A stretch of 64,000 nt of DNA from contig CAWBVG010000034.1 in NCBI GenBank assembly GCA_963792175.1, positions 166,174 to 230,173 on the forward strand, read 5' to 3'. The DNA is from CAWBVG01 sp963792175. Its GTDB lineage: Bacteria > Acidobacteriota > Vicinamibacteria > Vicinamibacterales > CAVVIG01. Below are positions 55,222-64,000 of the stretch, piece after piece. The notes beneath the pieces were generated by a model that worked only from the letters and a program-made list of their open reading frames with translations, had not been told where the DNA came from and did not search any database. How positions within the stretch are numbered: position 1 is the first letter of the stretch; the number at the start of each line of letters is the position of its first letter. Position numbers and translations under genes: made by a program.

Positions 55222-55809
55222 CTACTTCTTCTTGAAAGGAACATCCGGACGCGGATCGCTGGTGAATCCGTTCCGGTTCGGCATCTTGACCTTCGGCAGC
55301 GTCGTCTGGTCGAGGACGTCGTTCTCGCCGACGACTCCGTTCATGTAGAGCACGTACGCGGTCGCGCCGTAGACTTCGTCCGCCGTCAACGTCCCCGGAT
55401 GCTCGAACGGCATCGCGCGCCGGATGTAGTCCCACAGCGTCGTCGCGTAGGGCCAGTAGCTGCCGACGGTCTTCTGCGGCGTCGACGTCGCGAGCGATCC
55501 CTGTCCGCCGACCAGCACATCCTGCGGCCCTTCCTTGCCGGTCGGGCCATGGCACGTTTCACAGCGACGGGTATAGACCGATTTGCCGGCCGCCGCCGAA
55601 CTGCTGCCTGGCGCGAGGCCCTTGCCGTCAGGCGTGACCTCGATGTCGATGGCGCGCAGTTCCTCTGCGGTTGGCGTGCGCCCAAAGCCAGAGGCCGGCG
55701 ATTGCGCACGCACGGCCAGCCCAAAGGCATGCGCGACGAGCACAGCGGCCAGAACCGTTGCGAACACTAGGACGCCCGAGCGCGACGTGGCGTTACGCAC
55801 GGTTGCCAT
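55222..55809 (-). CDS. Periplasmic c-type cytochrome, partner of the sulfite dehydrogenase
   Basis: 195 residues with a signal peptide (VLVFATVLAAVLVAHAFGLA). One haem motif CETCH (about residue 84) and a likely axial Met in RRAMPFEHPG. The start overlaps the SoxC-like gene by 17 bases, so the two are co-translated. The pair resembles SorAB/SoxCD-type sulfite dehydrogenases in which the molybdenum subunit passes electrons to a cytochrome. The Lys-rich C terminus (DVPFKKK) is a small peculiarity. Confidence 0.9.
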   Translation of the reverse strand: MATVRNATSRSGVLVFATVLAAVLVAHAFGLAVRAQSPASGFGRTPTAEELRAIDIEVTPDGKGLAPGSSSAAAGKSVYTRRCETCHGPTGKEGPQDVLVGGQGSLATSTPQKTVGSYWPYATTLWDYIRRAMPFEHPGTLTADEVYGATAYVLYMNGVVGENDVLDQTTLPKVKMPNRNGFTSDPRPDVPFKKK

Positions 55810-57022
55810 TCGTGATCTTTCCGTCGGCGGCGACTTTCCAGGCCTGGATGCCGTTGTTGTGGTACTGCGAGTTCATGCCGCGGACCTGGATCAGCTCGGC
55901 CAGCCGCGGCTGCGTGTAGCCCGTGTCGTCCGTGCAGCGCGATGCGATGACGGTCTCGTCGCCGTTCCACGTCCACGACCAGCGAAATCGCGTGTGCGCG
56001 CGCGGAAGAACCGGCGACTGCAGCTCCGCCGTGTTCCACGTCGCCCCGCCATCGGTGGTGACCTCGACCCTGGCGATCGTTCCGCGGCCGGACCACGCGA
56101 TGCCGGTAATCTGGTGGTGCGCGCCCTTCGCGACGGTGTCGCCGCCGGAGGGACGGGTGATGATCGACTTCGGCTCCATGTCGAACGTGAACTGCCGCGC
56201 GGTGCCGTCGGGCATCAGATCGGTGTACTTGGACGTTTCCTCTCGCGTCATCGCCGGCTGATCGAGCGCCTTCAACCGGCGCAGCCACTTCACGTTGGTG
56301 TTGCCTTCCCAGCCGGGAAGGAACAGGCGCAACGGATAGCCCTGCTCGGGACGAATCGGCTCGCCGTTTTGCGCATACGCGACCAGCGCATCGTCCATCG
56401 CTTTCTTGACGGGAATGCTGCGCGCATGTTTGCCGGCATCCGCCCCCTCTGCCAGCAGCCACGTGGCGGACGGTTGAATGCCGCACTCCCGCAGGAGCGC
56501 CGCGACCGGGACGCCGGTCCATTCGCTGCAGCTGGTCAAGCCGTGCACGCGCTGCACATCGGAATCGGTCGATCCGCCACGCCATTCGCTGCCGCTGTTG
56601 CCCGAGCACTCGAGAAAGTAAATCCGCGAGACCGACGGCATCCGTCTCAACTCGTCGACGGTGAAGACGAGCGGGCGATCGACCAGACCATGAATCGTCA
56701 GCGTATGCGTCGCCGGATCGATGACCGGCACGCCGGAGTGATGCCGCTCGAAATGGAGCGACGAGGGCGTGATGATCCCGTAGGTGTCGTGCAGCGGCGT
56801 CCGGCTCGACGCTTCTTCGAGCGGGACCTTGGTGTTCTGATTGAAAAAGCGGGCGCTCTTTTCGTGGGGCGATCGCGATCCGTAGGAGCTGACGGCCGCA
56901 CCGAGCGCTCGAGGCTCGGCGACTGGCGCAGCGGTTTTCGGACGACAGGCGACGAGGACCGCGCTCCAGGCGGCGCCCAACCCGAGAAACCGGCGCCGCG
57001 AACGGTTGTGCATGGCCAACAT
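55793..57022 (-). CDS. SoxC-like sulfite dehydrogenase, molybdopterin subunit
   Basis: 409 residues, intact. Twin-arginine signal NRSRRRFLGLGAAWSAVLVA with a following Cys (possible lipobox). The Mo-ligand Cys is in IYFLECSGNSGSEWRGG, and GYPLRLFLPGWEGNTNVKWL is the conserved cofactor loop. A SoxC-type C-terminal domain (GIAWSGRGTIARVEVTTDGG) follows. It oxidises sulfite or sulfane sulfur in the periplasm and hands electrons to the adjacent cytochrome. Divergent from a MarR regulator with 26 bases between starts; a palindromic site lies in that gap. It is distinct from the sulfite oxidase at 22985-24150. Confidence 0.93.
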   Translation of the reverse strand: MLAMHNRSRRRFLGLGAAWSAVLVACRPKTAAPVAEPRALGAAVSSYGSRSPHEKSARFFNQNTKVPLEEASSRTPLHDTYGIITPSSLHFERHHSGVPVIDPATHTLTIHGLVDRPLVFTVDELRRMPSVSRIYFLECSGNSGSEWRGGSTDSDVQRVHGLTSCSEWTGVPVAALLRECGIQPSATWLLAEGADAGKHARSIPVKKAMDDALVAYAQNGEPIRPEQGYPLRLFLPGWEGNTNVKWLRRLKALDQPAMTREETSKYTDLMPDGTARQFTFDMEPKSIITRPSGGDTVAKGAHHQITGIAWSGRGTIARVEVTTDGGATWNTAELQSPVLPRAHTRFRWSWTWNGDETVIASRCTDDTGYTQPRLAELIQVRGMNSQYHNNGIQAWKVAADGKITNGNRA

Positions 57023-57034
57023 TGTGATATACTA

Positions 57035-57051
57035 CATATCTGAACTAGATG
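57035..57051. promoter_or_regulatory. Candidate MarR operator between the soxC-like and marR-like genes
   Basis: CATATCTGAACTAGATG lies over the short divergent gap and the marR start. Its complement (CATCTAGTTCAGATATG) shares TAGTTCA with the site ahead of doxX. Confidence 0.5.
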
Positions 57052-57465
57052 CCTGACACGGAACGGACCGGCCTGTTCGCGGTGCTTCACGCCTCCGGCG
57101 TGCTGGAGAGTCGCGTGGAGGCCCGGCTCTCGGAGGTGGGTCTCTCGCTCGCCAAACTCGCCGCGCTGCATCAACTGTCGCGGGCCGGCGAATCGCTGCC
57201 GCTCGGGCAACTCGCCGAGCGCCTTGCCTGCGTGAAGTCCAACGTCACGCAACTCGTCGATCGTCTGGAGGCGGACGGCTTCGTCAGTCGGGCGGGGGAT
57301 CCAAACGACCGGCGCTCGCGGCTGGCGGTGCTGACGGCATCCGGCCGCAAGGCGTATGCAAAGGGGAGTGAGATTCAGCATCAGGCGGAAAAGGAGCTGT
57401 TCGGGGTCCTCTCGGCGGACGAATCGAAGAAGCTGCACGAGCTTCTCGGAAAACTTCAGCGGTGA
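57049..57465 (+). CDS. MarR family transcriptional regulator
   Basis: 138 residues. A winged helix with AERLACVKSNVTQLVDRLEA (recognition helix region) and the wing motif DPNDRRSRLAVLTASG typical of MarR. It probably represses the divergent sulfite dehydrogenase operon and its own operon with doxX; ligands of this family are often phenolic compounds or thiol stress. The Cys in ERLACVKSN within the DNA-binding domain is notable: a thiol there could sense sulfur or oxidants (inferred). Confidence 0.92.
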   Translation: MPDTERTGLFAVLHASGVLESRVEARLSEVGLSLAKLAALHQLSRAGESLPLGQLAERLACVKSNVTQLVDRLEADGFVSRAGDPNDRRSRLAVLTASGRKAYAKGSEIQHQAEKELFGVLSADESKKLHELLGKLQR

Positions 57466-57478
57466 TTTTTTTGTGTCC

Positions 57479-57496
57479 AGTAGTTCATCTATAGAC
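57479..57496 (+). promoter_or_regulatory. Candidate second MarR operator upstream of doxX
   Basis: CAGTAGTTCATCTATAGA lies between the marR stop and the doxX start and shares TAGTTCA-(T/G) followed by an AT-rich end with 57035-57051. No strong -35/-10 pair is evident. Confidence 0.4.
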
Positions 57497-57525
57497 AGTC
57501 CATCGATTACTTAAAGGAGAACGTG

Positions 57526-57903
57526 ATGACGACAGTGACGCTGACGCGGACCTCGTTGAAACGACGCGCGCTCACCGTGCTGCTCTGGACGCTGCAGATT
57601 GCGAGCGCGGCGCTCTTTCTGTTTTCAGGAACCTTGAAGCTATCTGGCGCGCCGATGATGGTCCAGATGTTCGGCGCGATCGGGCTCGGCCAGTGGTTTC
57701 GCTATTTCACGGGCGGGCTGGAAGTGATCTCGGCCGTATTGCTGGTCGTGCCGTCGCTCGCGCGATTTGGCGCGCTCGCCATGGCGGTGACGATGGTCGG
57801 GGCCATCCTCACGCACCTGTTCATCGTCGGCGGCAATCCGGCAGTTCCCATCGCGCTGCTGGCGGCGACGACGACGATTGCGTGGCTCAGAAGTCGCGAC
57901 TGA
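57526..57903 (+). CDS. DoxX family membrane protein
   Basis: 125 residues with four helices: LLWTLQIASAALFLFSGTLK, FGAIGLGQWFRYFTGGLEVI (the family GxxEV segment), then ALAMAVTMVGAILTHLFIVG and PVAIALLAATTTIAWL-like ends. The ribosome site AAGGAGA precedes ATG 57526. DoxX proteins are linked to thiosulfate:quinone oxidoreductase in archaea and to redox stress in bacteria. Adjacent to a MarR gene and a sulfite dehydrogenase, a sulfur-redox role is plausible. Confidence 0.88.
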   Translation: MTTVTLTRTSLKRRALTVLLWTLQIASAALFLFSGTLKLSGAPMMVQMFGAIGLGQWFRYFTGGLEVISAVLLVVPSLARFGALAMAVTMVGAILTHLFIVGGNPAVPIALLAATTTIAWLRSRD

Positions 57904-58012
57904 GCCGAGACGAGGGCTGTGATCTTCTCATCTCCTGTTCGAATCCCTCGGTTGCCTCGCGTATGGCGGTGCGCTACGATGGTGGTTTACATCACCTGCA
58001 GGAAAGTAGGCT

Positions 58013-61056
<3,044 letters not shown>

Positions 61057-61130
61057 GTAAGGAGGCAGAGTCGGCGGTGGTCAGGAGGTCGGGATGGGCA
61101 GGTGGGTCAGGTGGGCCAGGATGGGTCGGA

Positions 61131-62488
61131 ATGCGTTTCATGAGCAAACCGGTGTGGCGTGCGTTGGTGGTTCTCGCTTTTGCATTGTTCTTTCCCGGCC
61201 TACGCGACCTACCCGACGTGGGTGCTTTGCGGGTATCCGCCCAGGTCTCCTTCGAGCAGGCGACGCGCGATCTGGCCAGCCCGGATGCCGGTACCCGCCT
61301 GAAGGCCGCGCAGATGATGAAGCAGGCGGGCTATCCGGAGGCCGCCGTGCCGCTTGCCGCGCTCGTCACCGATCCGGCCGACGAGGTGCAGCTCGAAGCG
61401 ATTGCCGCGGAGCTGAACATCTTCCTCGAAGAGCGCATCGTCCCCCGCAAACGCATCGGGTTCGTGATCGAAGTGCGCAACCAGGTGCTCGCGGAGTCGG
61501 CCTTTTCGTCCGGTCCGCTGGCGATCGGCGCGAAGCCCGTCCCGAGCGAGGTGCTGACCGCGTTACGGACGGCGTCGCGCGACGAACAGCCGCGTGTGGC
61601 GCTGGAGGCGATCTACGCGTTCGGTGTCCTCGCGGTCGAGCCGAGCGGACAGGTGCGCCGCGAACTGCTCCACACGAGCGGGCCGGCTCTTGCCGCTCTT
61701 CTCGGCGTCCCCGACCCGGCCATGCGTTTCGCCGCCGTGCGCGTCATCGGCCGCGTGTTCGCGCCGCGTGTCCACGACGGCCCGATCGAGGAATCGCTCG
61801 GCGATGCGGTGATTACCGCGCTCAACGATCCGGACCGCGCGGTCAAGAGTGCGGCGATGGAGTCGCTCGGGTTGCTGCGCTACACGCGTGGCGTCCAGGC
61901 TTTGACGGAGCTCTTTCAGGTACTACGGCAAGGGCGAACCCGCCGAAGCGGCGCTCGACGCCATCGCGCGCGTGGCCTACGGCGCCAGCGCGCCGCTGTT
62001 CGCGTCACAGCTGACGGCGAAGAGCGCGGCGCTGCGCGGCATCGCCGCTGAAGGACTGGCGCGTCTCGGCGACGCGTCGCAACTCCCGGCCATCCAGTCG
62101 GCGCTCGCGAGCGAGCGCGGCGACAGCCTGCTGCTGACCGGCGCCTTTGCCTCCGCCATGTTGTCGAACGTGCCGCTGACGCCGATCGCCGAGGCGCTGA
62201 CGAGGCCGAAGCTCCGCGACCAGGCGTACCAGTATCTGGTGGAGCTTGCGCCTGGCCGCTCGTCGCTGTTCACGCCGCAGCTGGAGGATCCCGATCCGCG
62301 TGTGCGAGCTGACGCGGTCGACATCCTGGCGTTGGCGGGAGATGCCGCGGCGCTGCCGCTCGTCGAACGTCTCCTCGCGGACCGCGATTCGCAGGTGGTC
62401 AAGGCTGCCGAGCGCGCCGTGGCGCGGCTGCGCGCGTTGCAGCGGAAACCCATTCGTAGGCCGATCCGAGCGATTGGTGTCATTGGTG
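61131..62488 (+). CDS. HEAT-repeat protein, secreted (frameshifted; end uncertain)
   Basis: About 450 residues. A signal peptide (RALVVLAFALFFPGLRDLPD) is followed by tandem HEAT/Armadillo-like helices (LASPDAGTRLKAAQMMKQAG, LLGVPDPAMRFAAVRVIGRV, ALNDPDRAVKSAAMESLGLL, LEDPDPRVRADAVDILALAG). A +1 break lies at about 61920: dropping one G restores ELFQYYGKGEPAEAALDAIA. The reading frame after the last repeat stays open into the glycosylase gene, so the true stop is unclear; a stop in another frame occurs at 62457. Role: scaffold for protein interactions outside the cytoplasm. Confidence 0.75.
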
Positions 62489-63142
62489 ATGCACGTAACG
62501 GTGAAACTACCCCGATCTTTCTACGAGCGTCCCACTCTGGACGTCGCGCGCGATCTGCTGGGCAAGGTACTCGTTCACGAACGGCGCGGCGTTCGAACCA
62601 GCGGCGCCATCGTCGAAGTGGAGGCGTACATCGGCGAAGACGATCCGGCGTGTCACGCGGCACCCGGTCCCACGCGCCGGAACGCGCCGATGTACGGCGA
62701 ACCCGGCCACGCCTACGTGTACCTCAACTACGGCATCCACTGGATGATGAACATCGTGACCGAGGCGAAGGGATCGCCGGCGGCGGTGTTGATTCGCGCG
62801 CTCGCGCCAATCGACGGGCTCGAGGCGATGCGGCGCCGGCGCGGCGTGGCCGCCGTCGATCACGAACTGTGTCGCGGCCCCGGCAATCTGACCAGGGCGA
62901 TGCGGATCACTCTCACCGAGAATGCCGCCGACCTCCTCGGGCCGCGTCTCTACCTCGAAGATCGCCGCCTCGACATCGGAGCGGTCGAGTGGGGCCCGCG
63001 CATCGGGATCAATGTCGGAACGGAACATCCCTGGCGGGCGTGGGTGACGGCGCATCCGGCTGTTTCCCGAGGACCTGGTCGGCGCGGCCGACCGCCGGCT
63101 CGATTTCCCGCAGGTGCTGGTGCAGGACGCCGCCGAGGCTGA
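62489..63142 (+). CDS. mpg: 3-methyladenine DNA glycosylase (AAG/MPG type)
   Basis: About 217 residues. Family markers: LPRSFYERPTLDVARDLLGK, IVEVEAYIGEDDPACHA (catalytic Glu), APGPTRRNAPMYGEPGHAYV, YLNYGIHWMMNIVT and CRGPGNLTRAM. It removes alkylated purines from DNA. The C terminus after AHPAVS becomes Gly/Arg/Pro-rich (RGPGRRGRPPARFPAG), unlike the family, so a small frame error near 63060 is possible. ATG 62489 follows GGTG and overlaps the end of the HEAT gene region. Confidence 0.88.
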   Translation: MHVTVKLPRSFYERPTLDVARDLLGKVLVHERRGVRTSGAIVEVEAYIGEDDPACHAAPGPTRRNAPMYGEPGHAYVYLNYGIHWMMNIVTEAKGSPAAVLIRALAPIDGLEAMRRRRGVAAVDHELCRGPGNLTRAMRITLTENAADLLGPRLYLEDRRLDIGAVEWGPRIGINVGTEHPWRAWVTAHPAVSRGPGRRGRPPARFPAGAGAGRRRG

Positions 63143-63157
63143 CAGCCGGCTGACCCC

Positions 63158-63186
63158 TTGACGCGGAGCAGGAACGGCGGTACAAA
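63158..63186 (+). promoter_or_regulatory. Sigma70-type promoter for the second cysteine leader
   Basis: TTGACG (63158-63163), 17-base spacer, TACAAA (63181-63186). The start point would be about 63193, close to the leader ATG at 63202. Confidence 0.5.
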
Positions 63187-63201
63187 AGGTGGGCAATATC
63201 G

Positions 63202-63306
63202 ATGGGTCTATCGACCTGCATGTGTAGCTGCTGTTGTTGTTGCGGGCTCTCCACGAGCCCCTGCGCCAATGGTCTGGCTGCGTGCGCGTCGACGATCACA
63301 TCGTGA
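63202..63306 (+). CDS. Cysteine-rich leader peptide (putative attenuator uORF) upstream of siroheme synthase
   Basis: A 34-residue ORF beginning MGLSTCMCSCCCCCG with five consecutive Cys codons (63229-63243) and seven Cys among residues 6-14, then two more (SPCANGLAACAS). AAAAGGTGGG lies 10-17 bases upstream as a possible ribosome site. It ends 30 bases before a strong intrinsic terminator, which precedes a siroheme-synthase-type gene. Siroheme is the cofactor of sulfite reductase in cysteine synthesis, so Cys-codon-dependent attenuation makes physiological sense. It mirrors the leader at 17775-17870. Function is inferred; similar polycysteine leaders act as attenuators in mycobacteria. Confidence 0.75.
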   Translation: MGLSTCMCSCCCCCGLSTSPCANGLAACASTITS

Positions 63307-63336
63307 TCTAGACTTCGAACCAACAAAGACCAGAAG

Positions 63337-63367
63337 GCCCGGGAGGCTCACGCTTCCCGGGCTTTTT
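63337..63367 (+). terminator. Intrinsic terminator/attenuator upstream of siroheme synthase
   Basis: GCCCGGGAGGC / GCTTCCCGGGC form an 11-pair stem (one G-U), loop TCAC, followed by TTTTT and GCTTTTT. The start codon at 63400 is 32 bases on. Stem and tail match the terminator at 17909-17941. Confidence 0.85.
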
Positions 63368-63399
63368 GCTTTTTGGCCCAAGAAAGCCGGCAGAACACG

Positions 63400-64000
63400 A
63401 TGGAGCTGATGCCGCTGTTCCTCAATCTCAACGGACGAGCCGTCGTGCTCGTCGGCGGCGGCCGTGTCGCCGCAGGGAAGCTCCAGCAGCTGCTCGCTGT
63501 CGGCGCGCGCGTGCGTATCGTCGCGCCCGACATGTCGCCGGCGATCATGGACGTGCTCTCGGGTGGAGTGCCGCGCGTCGAAATCGTTCCGCGCCGGTTC
63601 GTTCCGTCGGACCTCGACGACGCCTGGCTCGTCGTCGCCGCCGCCACGCCCGAGGCCAACGCCGAGGTTGCCGAGGCCGCCGAAAAACGACGGCTGTTCG
63701 TGAACGCTGTCGACGATCCCGCAAATGCCAGCGCCTACCTGAGCGGCGTCGTGAGGCGAGACGGCGTGACCTTGGCCATTTCCACGCACGGCGAAGCCCC
63801 GGCCCTGACCGCGCTGTTGCGCGAGGCGCTCGACGCGGAGCTGCCGCGCGATCTCGCCAAGTGGGTCGCGCAGGCCCGGAGCGAGCGGATCGGCTGGCGG
63901 CGGGATGGCGTGCCGATGGACGAGCGTAAGCCCAGGTTATTGCGCGCGTTGAACGCGTTGTATGAGGCCGCGCGGCTGAAGCGCTCTGCTTGGCTCAATG
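63400..64000 (+). CDS. Siroheme synthase N-terminal type precorrin-2 dehydrogenase/ferrochelatase (3' truncated by window)
   Basis: At least 200 residues; the frame is open to the window end. It starts MELMPLFLNLNGRAVVLVGG with the NAD-binding GGGRVAAGKL, then VRIVAPDMSP, LVVAAATPEANAEVAEAAEK, VNAVDDPANASAYLSGVVRR and the STHGEAPALTALLREAL motif of CysG-N/Met8/SirC proteins. It oxidises precorrin-2 to sirohydrochlorin and may insert iron. Whether a methyltransferase domain follows is beyond the window. It sits behind a cysteine-rich leader and terminator, so expression is likely attenuated when cysteine is plentiful. Confidence 0.9.
   Translation, partial: MELMPLFLNLNGRAVVLVGGGRVAAGKLQQLLAVGARVRIVAPDMSPAIMDVLSGGVPRVEIVPRRFVPSDLDDAWLVVAAATPEANAEVAEAAEKRRLFVNAVDDPANASAYLSGVVRRDGVTLAISTHGEAPALTALLREALDAELPRDLAKWVAQARSERIGWRRDGVPMDERKPRLLRALNALYEAARLKRSAWLN

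Noticed and set aside
63158..63399. SAM or cobalamin riboswitch upstream of siroheme synthase
   Set aside because: No recognisable conserved core of either class; the cysteine-rich ORF plus terminator explains the region better.

Overview
The window is high-GC bacterial DNA and reads like a metagenome- or long-read-derived contig of an acidobacterium, most likely of the Vicinamibacteria type. No rRNA or other marker gene settles this. The inference rests on a VWFA-related secreted protein of the acidobacterial type, large secreted peptidase/beta-propeller/beta-barrel proteins, a TonB-TPR-thioredoxin fusion, Tat-exported redox enzymes, and G-rich heptamer arrays at gene ends. About thirty reading-frame breaks interrupt otherwise well conserved genes (addA, uvrA, aat, mlaE, sulfite oxidase). 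Almost all are +1, so I treat them as insertion-type sequence errors and annotate across them.

Layout. 0-10 kb: the end of an S9 peptidase, an ABC ATPase, the addB-addA recombination helicase-nuclease pair and a secreted EEP-fold lipoprotein. 10-17.7 kb: a hybrid histidine kinase, an M23 peptidase with a VWA protein (minus strand), and a 971-residue metallopeptidase/propeller/barrel protein. 17.7-21.6 kb: a cysteine-rich leader ORF plus intrinsic terminator, then a TlpA-like thioredoxin, a VOC dioxygenase, a phosphoesterase and a Sir2 deacylase. 21.6-27 kb (mostly minus): FmdB zinc ribbon, a secreted hypothetical protein, a Tat sulfite oxidase, two tiny plus-strand genes, a Tat-exported class V aminotransferase and an AI-2E family permease. 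27-33.7 kb: aat ending inside a perfect palindrome, a DUF4331-DUF4198-HupE cluster (possibly metal uptake), and the TonB-TPR-thioredoxin fusion.

33.7-53.8 kb is an accessory, stress-flavoured region made of many small genes: groES-groEL, two near-identical cold-shock genes in a 387-bp direct repeat exactly 13,999 bp apart, a histidine kinase that lacks its phospho-acceptor His, PP2C phosphatase, a second AI-2E permease, M48 protease, YihY, an MlaE-F-D lipid transporter and HupE remnants. A palindromic motif TGTGC-N6-G(G/C)ACA recurs 33-96 bp upstream of its genes. The region ends at the 3' side of a tRNA-Thr gene, which suggests an island. 53.9-64 kb returns to ordinary content: YjbQ, two cupins, a cytochrome c plus SoxC-like sulfite dehydrogenase divergent from a MarR regulator and DoxX, UvrA, a HEAT-repeat protein, a 3-methyladenine glycosylase, and a second cysteine-rich leader with terminator ahead of a siroheme-synthase gene.

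The most interesting system is the pair of cysteine-codon-rich leader ORFs (17775-17870 and 63202-63306). Each is followed by a very similar intrinsic terminator, one upstream of a thiol-disulfide oxidoreductase and the other upstream of siroheme synthesis. They look like cysteine-responsive transcription attenuators, which would link cysteine supply, siroheme/sulfite reduction and thiol chemistry.
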